Assembly: GCA_026419785.1 (NCBI GenBank)
Contig: JAODTK010004555.1
Location: 210,001 to 274,000 of the forward strand
Length of the DNA stretch: 64,000 nucleotides
DNA from: Sclerodactyla briareus
Taxonomy: Eukaryota > Echinodermata > Holothuroidea > Dendrochirotida > Sclerodactylidae
Reading direction: 5' to 3'
Shown here: positions 11,048 to 23,404 of the stretch, in pieces
How positions within the stretch are numbered: the first letter of the stretch is position 1
How the letters are laid out: every line of letters begins with the position of its first letter
The notes under the pieces: model-generated
Database searches by the model: none
Told to the model about the DNA's origin: nothing
The model's input: only the letters and a program-made list of their open reading frames with translations
Program-made: the position numbers and the translations under genes

Positions 11048-12860
11048 CAGGTGCGCGCAGGGTTTTACGATAGTTGGGGGGGGGACCTATTGGCTTGGAT
11101 GTCTGACATGGGGGAGGGGTCTTGGGGAGGGCGGTGTCCCCCCGCCCCGATTTTTTAAGTCATTAATACTGCTTGGATGCCAAATGGGTCGACTTTGAGA
11201 CACTTTTTAAGTGTACTACGTCAATAGGAGTTTTGACAAAAATCCAAAAATTTCTTGGAAAACAATTGAAATGCATGACATTTTTTCCAGGACCGGTCAT
11301 ATTTCATTCGATACACCTGACAAAAATAACCCATGACCCGACCTCCGTTCTGTATAGGTAGGCGGGTACTTTCGCCACAACTTATGGTATACATGATGCA
11401 AATTCGAAGATATCTAATGGCGTCAATCGGCATGGGTCGGAGTTGATCACGCAATGCCACTGTTCCCACATATAAGGCCGGAAGGCGCCACGAAGTTTGC
11501 AAGTTAACATTGAGTCCTTTCACCTAATATAACAAACGGGGGCTCATAATGACACAGTGTTTATGGATGGTTGTTTTTTTTGGAGGGGGGTGTAAGCCGA
11601 TGATTGGTTGCGACGGGATCCGGCTATGGTACCTGATACGGGGGAAGGGTCTAAGGGAGGGGTGTCCCCCCTCCCTTTTGGAAAATTTTGAATATGAAAT
11701 GTCCTCCGATGCACTCTGTGCAATATTTTTATAAAATTGGGGCGTTCATAATTAGTCGACCGCTCACCACGTACGTACGCGGGAGCCACGTTCAATTTGG
11801 AACGCCGAAAAAATTCTGCCCGAATCCTGAGCAATGCCCGATTTTATCGCGCTCGAGGGCCGGTATGAAGCAGACCATCGATATAATTTTTAAAAATTTG
11901 ACACTTCAATGGGGCAATGATCAAATTTTTTTCAAGGGGTGCATTGGTAGTCAATTTCAGCACAACTTTCCATCTGTTGCACTCTCGCACTCTGATGATA
12001 TCCCGCCTAAAACCGACTGTTTTCATGTGTTGAGTTGGGCCAATTCTTTCTAATTGTTTTCAAGCAAAACGGCTCCGAATATGGTAGTCTTCTGGAATAA
12101 GGACCAATAGGCACAAAACTATCAAAGAACTGAGCAAACCATAAAACTAGATGTCAAACGTAACGTCGCTCATTTCCCCTTTTGCCGAAATGCCGACAGA
12201 CTCGTTCACTCGTCAAATTACAAGGACGGCGATCGATGGGCCGTCACATTATCTAATTTTTGCCGACGTTTAGCATTCTCTTGCCGACGCTGAATGGGTC
12301 AATCAGATGACGAGCCAAAAGTAGAATAGCCGATAATAAAGTCTGGCTCCGTTTTTTCTTCTATTCCAATTTTCCTTCCCTGCCTTCCCCTTCACTCCCT
12401 TACTTTCCCTTTGCCTTTCCCTTCCCCTCTTTCTTCTTTTCCTCCTCCTCCCCATTTCTCTCTTTCTCTCCTCCCACTTTTACTCTCCTTTCCTTCCCTA
12501 TTTCTCTTTTTGCCGACCAGATCGAGTAGAAGTTGCCGACTGGCATAGAAGTATTGGAGGGGAGTGACACCACCACACCCCGCTCGCTACGGCACTGGAT
12601 AAAACATGGCGCTACATTTGCGAACGCATATTACAGCAACAGTTTGAGTCTCGATTTGAGTCCGATGGAGAACTAATAAGAATAACCTAAGTTGGATAAC
12701 GTATTTTGACACTTCATCCCACCCCCGACGAAACGTATGCATTTAAAGCATCAGTTCTGTCGATTTTATTCTTTCGGCCCCAAACCCATAGATGTGGGGG
12801 GGGGTGGGGGCCAGCCGCTCCTCCCTCCCCCCCCCCCCCCTGTGGCGCCGCCCCTGCTTC
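11048..12860. mobile_element. Insertion private to copy 1: nested G-rich, non-coding DNA-transposon-like repeats
   Basis: Copy 2 runs straight through this place (28,600-28,690). The ends resemble the terminal inverted repeats common in invertebrate MITEs: CAGGTGCGCGCAGGG on the left and a right end whose complement is CAGGGGCGGCGCCACAG. Inside are two related G-rich segments (about 11,080-11,170 and 11,575-11,700, both with GGTGTCCCCCC), a right-end-like CTCGCTACGGCACTG at about 12,583, several TTGCCGAC repeats (12,180-12,545) and a polypyrimidine tract. No transposase is recognisable. Probably several nested insertions. Confidence 0.5.
12357..12512. repeat. Polypyrimidine tract
   Basis: About 155 bases are almost only C and T on the plus strand, flanked on both sides by TTGCCGAC motifs. 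Low-complexity sequence inside the copy-1 insertion. Confidence 0.7.
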
Positions 12861-13514
12861 GGCAAACATGCGATTGATTTTGATTGTATTCTTATCAAGG
12901 CTCATATCCCCTTCAACTCATTAGATTATGCGATGTAACAAATCTATTCCCAGCCTGATTGGATGCCAGAACTCGATAACCCGGAATTCTAATCAGTCGA
13001 CGCAACTCAACGCGAGCGATTCTATTAGATATGTCATCCCAGTCCTAAGATGGAAGAAAATACCCAGGACATTTGAGTCTTGACCGCAATAGAATACCAT
13101 TTTAGCATAATTACCGGTATATATCATTTCTGGTTTAGAGGGCTCCTAATCGAAAGAGATTTGGGTGTTTTTCCTTAATCTTGACATGATATCGGGTTAG
13201 TGGATAGCGCCAGTATGTGACGATCCGAAAGGGGCGAAACCTAGAGGTTATCTTCGATTTTGTAGTATTGGCCAAATGAGGTTCTAGAAGGCCACTCCCG
13301 GTCGATCTGGTGGCATCCCCGACTCGATTCGAATTCGTTCGTCATCAGTCGAAAGTACAGAATCATATCATTACGGCACCCCTAGAGAAGAGCGGAGACC
13401 ACTCAAATGATCGACTGGAGGTATTTCCAGCCCGATATGACCTGCGGTCAGGGTCCAACAAATTATGAATGACTGACAATACTCACTAAGCCTCTGATCT
13501 TGTTCTAATCACAG
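12861..13514 (+). repeat. Standard lead-in to B exon B2
   Basis: This resumes the shared pre-B intron (CCCAGCCTGATT, AGTCGACGCAACTCAACGCG, CTGCGGTCAGG motifs), colinear with 28,690-29,313. No coding content. Confidence 0.55.
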
Positions 13515-13621
13515 ATATGACGAGTGTTTGGACAACCGTGCTGAATGGGAACCTGACATGAACGATACCCGGGTACAACTGGAACTGCCTTCCGGGTTCA
13601 CTGGCGGCAACTGCGACATAG
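13515..13621 (+). pseudogene. EGF exon B2, damaged
   Basis: This type B EGF exon has a clean acceptor (ATCACAG) and donor (GTAAACC) but is only 107 nt. Short losses near the start (ATATGACG), at the glycine pair and in the N-E-I-P loop break the frame, and the loop cysteine region reads as a changed residue. It pairs with B4 at 29,314. As written it cannot give a six-cysteine module. Confidence 0.6.
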
Positions 13622-14115
13622 GTAAACCAGGGGGGCAGGTCGGAGGTCAAACAGACTGGGCTGGCCATTACAATTCGGATGAGAGCAGTTTTGTTTCGAA
13701 AGTTTGCCCCCATCCCGCCCCTCCGCTGCACGGACGATAGTGAATGTCATATATGTCTCCTTGAGACATGGTTCAGTCATCATTGAGTTATACCATGTAA
13801 CATTGTTTTATTGTGATGAATATGAAAATGTATTGGATCGTGATGAATATATGTTTCATTGATTCTGAAAAGAAAATACTTGTCCATCCATCCCGTGCCA
13901 TCTCCCCCAAACAGGACCCCATCAACAAGGAAAACACCGGGGTTGAGGTGTTTGATACCCATAGTTTTGTTTCGTTTGGGCAGGAAAGGGCTCAAAGCTT
14001 CCCGTTTGGACGTGGAGGGTTTGGTTTGATGCGAACATGCCAAATTGCAGGCGGGGTTCATCCATGACTTGTAATTATTCTGGAATGTTAATTGGTTCTT
14101 TAGGATTAGCACATT
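13622..14115 (+). repeat. Post-B intron, right end of duplicated block copy 1
   Basis: Colinear with 29,430-29,910 up to GGTTCTTTAGGATTA, after which the two copies differ: here a LINE follows, there the D-type repeat. The break at about 14,115 marks the end of copy 1 of the 15.8 kb block. Confidence 0.6.
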
Positions 14116-15935
14116 AAACTTCTCGATGGGTTGCTGAGCCTTTCATTCGCTACTTTACTATAAATGCTTTTGTCCCTATGCTCTTCGAACAGGACGCTCC
14201 AAAATGGTTCACAGCAGAATGTCAGCAAGCAAGGACGAAGACTAATCGTTCAAGACTTGGTAGGCTTCAGATCCTCTGAAACCAGAGCAGCCTATGTTTC
14301 GGTTCGGAACCAGATGCTCGCTGGTCATTGACCGGTCTCAAACAGTTTACTTCCAATTTCTACTTTGATGATGGCGTTTTTTAAAATCCCAAAGGCGTAT
14401 TCTCGTGGTGACATTTCTATGCCCGCATCAAAATTATAGTTCCGTAAGAGTACCGAAAGTTCTCGCAGTATCAATCTAGGAAGCCAGTGGGCCCTGACCT
14501 GACATGAATTCTGCTTATATCGTTCTTAAGCACTGTGTCTCCCGAACTGGCTCCGATTCTCAACAACTCACACAGGTCCTATCTTGTACCTGGGCAGGCT
14601 AGCCATGTTGTCCCTGTTCCAAAAAAATTGAAAAAAAGTCATCCTTCAATACCGACAAATAGCACTCATTCTCAGGCTATGTCCAAGGAAATGTAATCAA
14701 TCATCACCGAGAAAACTTTCTGTCATTCTTGTAACATCATTTTTCTTGTTCGACCATCAGTATGGTTTTCGCAAGCGAGGTCAACTGGTGCCTCCCAGCT
14801 CTGCTACTCATTTGCTGGTTCAACTTTCTGAACCTATTTAGTGAGGTTCGAGTCTCGCTTTAGACATTCTAAGCGTTGTTTTTTTTTGTCGGTCAAATTT
14901 CCTAACTTTTGGTCTCCACCCTCTCTCGACTCGCTGGATCTCTGACTTTCTCTCATGAACGTTCGAGTAGCGTTCGTTGGCTGTCGATGGATTTACATCC
15001 TCAGTTCACCCATCAATGCAGTAGTACCCCACGGATCTGTCATCGCTCCAACCTTTTTCTTATCCATCAATAACCTTCTCGATGCCACGACATGTCCACA
15101 GTCTCCCTATGCTGATGACACCAGCCTGTCAAGGGTCAAAAACCTCTCTATCTTAAACCCAATGGGGTTGTGATAATCTGGTCAAGTTACAATTCCAAGA
15201 AGACTGAACAGACATCATCTCTAGAAAAGAGTGGACAAAAAACTGTTGGTTCCGACTTGGGATTCTCGGATTCTATAGTTCTCCTTGGAATGCGTCGACT
15301 CTGATATTGCCACAACGGGGGCCTCCCAGAAAAACTTGGTTTTCTTTTCCGCTCTCGAAAACAACTACTTCAAGCACATACTTTTCCAGCACAGATTAGC
15401 CCCAGCTGGAGTACTGTGCCCAAGTTTGGGGAGGAGGCCCTCCGACAGTATAATTTGAATCCTCGATAAGATACAGTCAAATACTATCAGACTCATTGGA
15501 GTTTATTCTTTGACTTCTTCTCTGCAAAGTCTTGTCGCAGCTCTCTCCCTTTTCTATCGCTACATCTTTGGGCATTGCTCCTTGAGCGGAGCTATATTAT
15601 GCCCCCACATTAATCCCATCTAAGGTAACTCGGCTGACAAGAGGCATGCACTCATATAGGTTTGCATCCTGCAAGGCCGCTATGTACTATTCTTCCTCAT
15701 CGTTGGCAGAACCTCTAGCCTATGGAACCCTTTGCCATCTATCTGCTTCCCTTCTTCCTCAATCTTCAGCTTTTCAGGCTAAAATCAAAGAGACTGTCTG
15801 TCACTACTCTTTATCCCTTTCTCAAGAGGTCTTCATAGGTGATAAGCCTTTGCCCGTCTTGGCCCCCGAACAAAGTAAGGCGCTATACAAGTGTTCATAA
15901 TTATTATTATTATTAATAATAATATTATCATCACT
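14116..15935 (+). mobile_element. LINE, plus strand, at the start of duplicated block copy 2
   Basis: A pre-RT region (A-P-K-W-F-T-A-E-C) lies near 14,195. Then come D-H-Q-Y-G-F-R-K-R-G (about 14,755), V-P-H-G-S-V-I-A-P-T-F-F-L-S-I-N-N-L-L and Y-A-D-D-T-S-L (YADD at 15,108-15,119), a reverse transcriptase active site. The 3' end is an (ATT)n tail at about 15,898-15,930. Clade not determined; the TAA/ATT tail and the A-P-K-W-F motif fit I/Jockey-type elements. Several frame breaks; 5' end and endonuclease are missing. Confidence 0.8.
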
Positions 15936-15946
15936 CCACTCTCCAG

Positions 15947-16061
15947 CATATCGACGAATGTGCCAGCATGCCCTGTGCTTTTGACTCGACCTGCATCGAT
16001 GGGGTTAATAACTACACCTGTATTTGCAGCCCAGGTTATACCGGACCCGACTGCTCCATTG
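15947..16061 (+). CDS. EGF exon A4 (subtype A-I)
   Basis: Apart from one extra C directly behind the acceptor (CCAGC before ATATCGACG), this exon reads as a perfect A-I module: [38 protein letters not shown] and a GTGAGT donor. It has six cysteines with EGF spacing and the C-x-D-x4-Y-x-C pattern linked to Asp hydroxylation and calcium binding. It lies 10-20 bases after the (ATT)n tail of the LINE at 14.1-15.9 kb. If the extra C is an error, the exon is intact. Confidence 0.8.
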
Positions 16062-16919
16062 GTGAGTGTGGCTCCTTGATGACCGCTGCCACAAGACATT
16101 TGTGCTCCTTTAACTTCTGAACCGCTTCATGCGAATTAGTGCACAGGCACACATAAAGTTGTGTAATTGTTACTCATTAGTGTCCATTGCGGACAAGCCA
16201 GAAATTGATCATAGAAATTTTAGGTTTAAAATAAAACTGGAAATGTTTCAGAGTGGGAATAGTCCGGAGTGGTATTGGTCCGAGTGCACCATATACATTC
16301 TTAGATTAGATTTTAATTGATTAGTATTCAAATTTCTTCTCCCTCCGTTATGCTTAGTGGCCTTTAATGCCCCTCCGTGACCTTTTAAGCTATTTTGACT
16401 GTCTTTTTTATGGTCTTAGGAACCGCTATACGGCCTTATGAGCAAATTAGGGTATATGAGCATCCTGTACGCTCATGGGTCCCTTTCTGGCCTTAGAAAC
16501 CTCTTACCACTTTCATGAGTTCTTCCTGGCCTTATAAGGCCTTTGCGAAGGGGCTTTTTTGCCGAGCCTATTCAGTCCTTTACGACCCTGAGCCCTGGCC
16601 TTACAACATAAAGGGGTTATCTTGCCGTTCCCGTGGACAATATATAGTTTCAGGTCAATTACATTTTATTTTTCTTGTGTGAGCATGCCGTTTCCTGCTG
16701 AAAAACAGTGCTCAGTAGCCAAACTTGCCATCGTCATGGCGCACTGCAGAAATGGTTAGTTGAGCGTGCTGGATTCAGGAATATATCAACGACATAACAC
16801 AATACTAATGTCTGATGTCGTTTGATAATTCATATTCTGATTGACAATACATCACGATCTGACAATAAAAACAAAAAAACAAAAGAAAAAACATGTCAGA
16901 TTTACACTCCACTCTTCAG
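16062..16919 (+). repeat. Intron A4 to A5 with CGGCCTTATGAGCC minisatellite
   Basis: Colinear with 1,181-2,050. The minisatellite is at about 16,355-16,600. No extra exon is seen. Confidence 0.6.
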
Positions 16920-16948
16920 ATATCGACGAATGTGCCAGCATGCCTGTG
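16920..16948 (+). pseudogene. EGF exon A5, 5' half only, cut off at a LINE fragment
   Basis: The acceptor and first ten residues ([10 protein letters not shown]) are present, then the sequence changes abruptly into a piece of the CR1-like LINE (minus strand) that lies upstream of exons A3 and A7. Exon A6 follows 500 bp later. In copy 1 the matching place holds one full-length exon (A2). This is best explained by unequal recombination or gene conversion between A-type units, with the break inside the exon. Confidence 0.75.
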
Positions 16949-17170
16949 GAACAATTGCTGTCTTTCACTTTCTGCTTCCCCCTAACATAGAGAAAAACGC
17001 ACGAGGAGTATCCTTCATATTAGATGCAATCTACCTCTCACGAAATCGAGCTTAGCACCTGAAACTAAACGCTTGACTAGCCTCTGTGGAACTTTAAACG
17101 AGCTAATCGGACCCAAAGGAAACCCACTAGACGGTTAAAGTCGCAAAGATGTCTCCAGAAAACACATCCA
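16948..17170 (-). mobile_element. Fragment of the CR1-like LINE between exon pieces A5 and A6
   Basis: Matches 7,550-7,790 and 25,165-25,385 (minus-strand pre-RT region). It is joined directly to the cut end of exon A5 and continues into the A3/A7-type lead-in before A6, so it arrived by recombination between array units rather than by retrotransposition. Confidence 0.7.
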
Positions 17171-17455
17171 TTTTCATCCAAAGCCTGTTGAAGGCCTTTT
17201 GTTATATATAGTTCCAGGTAATTGGCATTTTATTTCCGGGTGTGGGCATTCAGTTTCTCCTGAAAAACAGGCTCAGTAGCCAGACTGGCCAACGCGATAG
17301 TTACAGGCGACATTGCAAAAATGGTTAGCTGTGCGTGCTGGATTAAAGCTAGCATGAAATCAGGAATACATCAACGTCGGACACAAGACGAATATTGTCA
17401 CGATCTGACATATATAAAATGTAAACGTGTAAATGTCCGATTATACTCACTTCAG

Positions 17456-17569
17456 ATATCGACGAATGTGCCAGCATGCCCTGTGCTTTTGACTCGACCT
17501 GCGTTGATGAAGTTGATAGCTACTTCTGCATTTGCAGCCCAGGTTTCACCGGAACCAACTGCTCTGTAG
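17456..17569 (+). CDS. EGF exon A6 (subtype A-II), intact
   Basis: This exon is 114 nt with a TTCAG acceptor and a GTGAGT donor, open throughout in the phase-1 frame. It encodes [38 protein letters not shown]. Six cysteines and the calcium-binding EGF signature are complete. The upstream 280 bp match the sequence upstream of A3 and A7, while the downstream intron matches that of A2, so the exon is itself a hybrid of two units. It is one of only two fully intact EGF exons in the window (with A8). Confidence 0.85.
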   Translation: MSTNVPACPVLLTRPALMKLIATSAFAAQVSPEPTAL

Positions 17570-20500
17570 GTGAGTGTGACCCCGTGATGGCCCCTGTCAC
17601 AAGACATCGGTACACCCTCACCCTTGCGGCGCCTCTTCATGCGAGTTTGTGTACAAGCAAGTGTTCCTTAGATGAGTTTTGTGTGTCAAACCCATGAGTT
17701 TTTTTTATAGATCATACATGCTGATGTTAGAGGTCCTTGGTGGAAAGCCTGGCCCTTTGAACCTCCTTGTGCAGATTAGTTGCACAGACACATTAAGGTA
17801 TCATGTAATTGTACCCTCATTGGTGTCCATTGGGGACAGGCCAAGAAATAGTCATAGACATTTTGAGTTAACGTGGAGATGGAAATGCTCTAGCATGGGA
17901 ATGGCTCGGGGGGGTGGTAATGCGTCCGAGGGGAATTGGTCGAAGGACCAGATTTCGTTGGTAGAATTCGTCCGAGTGTGAATGGATTAGGGTGGTAGTC
18001 CTCCAGGGATGGGGGTTTACATCGCGGAATTTCTCCGAGGGGTAATTGTTCAGATGAGGGGTTTTCCAGAAGGTCATGAAAAAGCGTAACCCACACACAA
18101 CACCACACACACAAATAGGTTGACGTTAATGAATACAACATTGAAAATTATTTAAAGGCAAATGTCGTCTCCCAGAAGTGCAAGACAATTTTGCGTGGCT
18201 TTCTTTTTGCTTGTATGGTGTTGAGAGCGAGGATGCGCATAAAATAAGGTAAACCCACATGAGAACAAGTGATGTCACCCAGGTCAATTCGAAGATATCA
18301 ATAAGGGTATTGCAAACGTCAGTCAGTGAGCCGCGACAATTTCAGGGAATAGCTGGCTGACGACAGGGCACCTTGAAAAATAATTCCAGACGTCCCAGTA
18401 TCCTGAGAACCTTTCTTCAAAAAAGGGTGGATGCTCGGCTGCGATATGGTAAAAATTAAAATTCTACTGCATTTTGAATATATGCCGAATTAGCATTTCA
18501 TCGCTAAGGCGAAGGGATGAAAAAACATACAGGGAAGAAGCTGGGGTAAATAACTGGCAACCCCAAATTCACTTTGAGTGCATATTCCACGCACTAGACA
18601 AGAGTCTGTTTGGAGAAACATTGAGGATCTCGTATGATGTCTAATTTTATTGCGATGGGAAGTCATGGTTCCCATATATGAAATACGTCAACAGTCTTAT
18701 AATCGGATATAGGGGAATGGTATCGGTTTCGGCTGATTCTATCATGTACGAACATTAATTCAGAAGTTCTACAAAGGGAGTGTCATACTTGAATCCTGGC
18801 AAACCTCGATTTGATTTGATTTTATCCAGTTCCAAGCTCCTATCCCCTTCATTCATTCAGATATCCAATTTCTGATTCCTTGACGACGTCCCAGGGACTA
18901 TCAGGGCCCAGGGTTTTTTTTTCATGCAGTGTGTTATTGTGTGTATGTGTGTTGTGTAGGTGTGTGTGGTGGGACGCCTGGCTTGTGGACCGCAATTACT
19001 CGACCCCACCGAATGGATCAAGCTCACACTTGGATTTGAGCGCAAATGATGAGTACATGATACCTTTTGTTTTGGGGGTCAGATAGAAGGTCATCTCATG
19101 TGGGCACCAGAGGTCAGAGTCTGAAAAAACCCTGTGGATAGGATAAGTCCTGGATGCTTGGTCGGATCGAGCTGGAAATTTGACATACGCTCTCTCACGG
19201 GGTTGTACAAGAACCCTACCGTGTTCGATGTTAAGCAGGGGTCATTTCGTCACAAATGGGGGAATTGTGAAAAATCTGAATATTTTGGCAAAAATTTTAA
19301 TTCGTGGTCACAAAACTGACATCAACGTCAGGAATCAGTAATAATTGGTTTGTGGGTTCCCAATGATCCCTATCGTTGGGTCGCGGACCCGATAATTCTA
19401 GAATGCTTAGTTCGATCAATCTGAAATTTGCCATACTGCGTCCATGGGGAATACAAGAACGCTCTGTGTTTTGGGTATTAAGGAGAACGGGTAACTATGG
19501 TCAAGAATAGGGAAATTGTGGAAAAAAACTGATATGCTTGCCAAGTTTAGCTTGGGGCACAAATAATTCAAAAACACCAGGGGATGGGTCAAGCACCTAC
19601 TTCCCATGGTGGTACATGATTCCTATTGGAATTGGGAAGGCAAAGGTATCTGAGGTAAACAGAGGTCAGAGTCTGTGAACCTGTGGACACGATAAGTCCC
19701 AAATTCTTAGTGGGGTATACAAGAAACCTCTGTTTTGGTTGTAGGCAAAGGTCAATGTGGTTTTTTAAACCTGAAAATTGTGGAGAAAAACTGATAATCG
19801 GGCTATTTTTTAGCTGGTGGACTCAATAACTAACCTATACTTGGTTGAGTGGGTTTTCCCATTATGAGTACATGATTCCTTTTTGTTTTGTGGTCAGGTC
19901 AAAGGTCTCTGAGGCCAGTCGCACACCATTTGAACACATAATCCAGAAATCTTTGTCCCACGATCGGCTGGATATTTCATGTGTTGAGAATAGTCAAGGA
20001 ATCACTATCCTTTGCTTTCTTAAATTCTACTTTCAACTAATGAGTGCCATACGCGAGAACCCTGAATTCCTATCAGGGCGACGCCACTTAACGCGATAAG
20101 TTCTATCGATATGTTCCGACCAGTTTTCGTCGAATTAACTATGGCTCTACTTTGCAGCATATTTTTAACTAGGCAGATTATTCATTGGTTTAGAGGACTT
20201 CTATCAAACCACCCCCCGAAAGGGGACATTTTCTTGTGTGTTTCTTTTTTTTTTCATTCTTGCCACTTTCAAGGTACGTTGAGTCGCCTGGTATAACGCG
20301 AAAACGGGTCATGTAGCATTGGGTAGCAAAGGTCGGGGGAAAATGCCACGTCCGGTTAACTGATACTCCCCGACTCGAACGACTTCGTTTCGTTAGTCAA
20401 ATTACACAATAATCCAGTACGGCACCCCTAGGTGGGGAGGGGAGGGGACCAACCACTCGGATAATGTGAGTGGTCAATCCAAACAGAAACCCGCCCACTC

Positions 20501-20595
20501 GACTGGTATATTTTCCAGCTTGATATACCGATCAGGTTTCAAACTAGGATGAATTGCCATTAATCCTGAGCCCTGGCTTTTCTTGTCTATCCCAG
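17570..20595 (+). repeat. Intron A6 to B3: repeated core, short (CA)n, satellite monomers
   Basis: Colinear with 2,172-4,989. (CA)n at about 18,090-18,115, (GT)n at 18,930-18,970, two to three diverged 320 bp satellite monomers at 18,990-19,990, then the pre-B lead-in. No exon is seen. Confidence 0.6.
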
Positions 20596-20708
20596 ATTTG
20601 ACGATGTTTGAACAACCGTGACCTGAATGGATGAACCTGCCTGAAACGAGATACCTGGTACACCTGCGACTGCATTCCCCGGGTTCACTGGCGACAACTG
20701 CGACATAG
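20596..20708 (+). CDS. EGF exon B3, small indels
   Basis: A type B EGF exon lies between a CCCAG acceptor and a GTAAACC donor. The parts L-N-N, Y-T-C-D-C and F-T-G-D-N-C-D-I are readable, but several single-base gains and losses (for example at the DEC triplet and around the glycine pair) move the frame, leaving 113 nt. It is the partner of B1. The damage is at runs of identical bases, which fits uncorrected long-read errors as well as decay. Confidence 0.65.
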
Positions 20709-22690
20709 GTAAACCTGGTTTGGAGGAGTCAGATCAGAGGTTTTAATCGTAACAGGATCAAAAATTGCATACCCAACATTGGTGGATATTGTACCTCGTA
20801 TATGTCCTATAGATTCAGCAGAGAAAAAATATCCATCCATCTCATGCCAACTCCACCAAACAGGAAAACACCTGGTGAGTTGCTTCATCAGTTTTTAGTC
20901 GCTGGAGAGCATCTCTACAAGTCATCATGTCCTCCCGTCCGTCCGTTTCGTTTCGGTCGTTCGTTCGTCGTTTCGTTCGTTCGTGGTTCGTCCGTCCCGG
21001 TCGTTTGTTAGTTTCGTACCCTTCTTGGTCACGTTCATTCATAACTTCTAACCACACTGCGACAGTTTAACTTGGTTGGTGGATGAAGCTGCTGCTGGCT
21101 AGCCTATGTACTGTATGTTCGCATAGTGTTATTAAATTTCAATTTAATCCATTAATTACCCCAATTTTTCCAACTTTATTTGAGCTCTCCTACTGCAGAC
21201 CGTTTTGGGGGGGGTTTACATACTTACGCCATACTCTGCTGAGGCAGTCTTACCCTTATCTTGTCCAGAATATCCAGTTCTGGCAGAATATTTAAATAAA
21301 CCTATTGTCCAGGGGAGATGATTTCTCGTTCATCACATCCGCCCTAGTTTTTGACATAGTCCCTTTGCCTCCACAGGCTTGTTACATTACTCTCGGGCCA
21401 ATTTCTAGTGGGTGACCTAGAAATGGGGCTTGCTCCCTCCCCGTTGGGGGGGCCCCCCCCCCACTAATGATGTTTAATGGTAAATTGTGGAGTGGTTCCA
21501 CTATAAACTAGTGAGTGTCAACATGTCAATATTTCTTGCTGTGGAAAGGGTGTTCCACGTTCACTGCCTCCTGTCACGTGCCACGGCTTAGTAATGGGCA
21601 CTGATAGCAAATATTCGCCATGTGGTAGACCTGGTTCCAGCATTACATAGTTGTCCCAGATGTCAGATGTCAGTTAAATGTGAGCAAAAAATAAATGTGA
21701 GATGGCGCAAAACATGCAGTGCATTCGCCACGGAATTTTGGCCGTTACCGCATCTACAAGACTTTCCGACTTGCACTGTTTCGTTTTGTGCGAGAAGGCT
21801 CATGTTCCCGTGAGGACATGTGGTGGGTTTGTTTTTCCCCACTCCACTATTGGGGGCGGGTTAATCTGTGCGTTGTAAAATAAATTAGTGTCGTTAGCTT
21901 AGCACAAAAGTTTATCCTGCCATCGAATGCCGCTGTAAAAGGGTATGCCTTGTTTCCTCCTGATGATCCTTGGAGATTCTGTGAGTAAACCATGCTGTAC
22001 CATTGATTAACTCCATCCATACATCCATCCAGCCTTCACATCATCATTCATCTAGTCATAATTGATTCAAATTGCTACTTTCCCCTACATTTTTTTTATG
22101 GATCATGATACACCTTGGTCACACTGATTAGCACGTGGAGGTTCATCTTGGGTGTTTCCAAATTGCGTTCAACAAAGGTCATCTAGGGGTCATTTTTTTT
22201 TTGGCTGTTTTGAAAAGATGTAGAATGCTCCTTATTAAACCGTTGAAATCGGATGATCATGGAAGGTAATTAATAATCTCATTGACCACTGCTACGTACA
22301 GGAATTTCCGATGTTACGGTCTCTAGAGGTCTTTTGGCCGAAATGGCTCCTTTTGAGGATCATATGAAGCAAAGGCTTCTGCAGATTTGAATAGGATTGG
22401 CATGATTTGGTTAGTGAGATTTATTATTGACCAATAGTTTACATGGAATGTTCATTTTTTTGGCCATTTGTTGAATGGTCCAAGCGGGTTCTATTCCCAC
22501 AGAATAAATCTCAGTTATCATGGAAGTTAGTCGTATTATCATTGACCACTGGTAAATATGGAGTGCTAGGAATCAAGGTCAAAAGGTCATCCATGGTTCC
22601 ATTCGTAGTTGTGCCCCTTGATATAGTCCCTACGCATATAAATTGCAGCAATTTGCATGCATGTGTACAGAAACTCGTGCATATTTGATA
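20709..22690 (+). repeat. Post-B intron with private insertion, (TTCG)n and D-type repeat
   Basis: Positions 20,905-21,775 are an insertion missing from copy 1 (compare 5,410-5,440). It carries a (TTCG)n-like microsatellite at about 20,935-21,018 and a G/C homopolymer pair near 21,455. The D-type repeat is at about 21,960-22,680. Confidence 0.55.
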
Positions 22691-22832
22691 GTTCAAGGGA
22701 CCTTATGGATATAATTTTACAACAAATCGAAAGGTTAGGCACTGTGACCAGCACCGTCCGATGTCGACAACGAGGCTGCTTCCCTCAAGCAATTGGTATA
22801 ATTTATATATATAGATGACTCTATTATATATA

Positions 22833-22869
<37 letters not shown>

Positions 22870-23404
22870 TATTATATATTAATAATACGCATATTCTCTT
22901 CTGAAAACAAATAAATATGGAGTAATATCTAGTTCAAGTTTCAAATAGTTCAAATAGTTCAAATCAAAGCTTCAAGAAGTATTTCTGAAATTAGCCAATA
23001 CGAATGCACAATAATTTCTTGAGCATCATATACATACCATGATTTGAATGGAATAATATTCAAATTACTTCTTCCTCCGCAGTTATTGACTTATAGAGCC
23101 CTTTTACGGCCTTATAAGCCCCCCTTTTGTCTCTTGAAGCCCCCGTATGGCCGAGATGAGCCTCTTTTAACGGCCATATAAGCCTCTTGGCCGCCTATTA
23201 CCCTTTGCACCTTATCAGCCCCTTCACGGCCCTATGAGCCCCTTCGAGGTGTCATGTCAAGGGCTTTGGAGCCTATGAGCCCCTTTGCGGCCTGGGAAAC
23301 CCTTCACGGCCTTTAAAGCCCTGGGCTAGGCACACATGGTGAGATTCCTGGCTGTCTATGGGTTTTATAGTTTTAAAGTTTTATCTTAGTGAAAAGATTC
23401 GAAA
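22691..23404 (+). repeat. (AT)n run and CGGCCTTATGAGCC minisatellite
   Basis: (AT)n lies at about 22,800-22,870 and the minisatellite, here with the clearest unit structure (CCTTTTACGGCCTTATAAGC), at about 23,080-23,330. Copy 1 lacks this stretch, having a deletion joined at about 6,230. Confidence 0.65.

Larger units (their letters stand above)
1..14115 (+). repeat. Segmental duplication, copy 1
   Basis: Colinear with 14,745-29,910: LINE, A-I, A-II, B, D repeat, minus-strand LINE, A-II, B. It differs by the private insertion at 11.0-12.9 kb, loss of about 1.1 kb near 6,230, and lack of the A5 fragment. Its left end lies outside the window. Confidence 0.85.
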
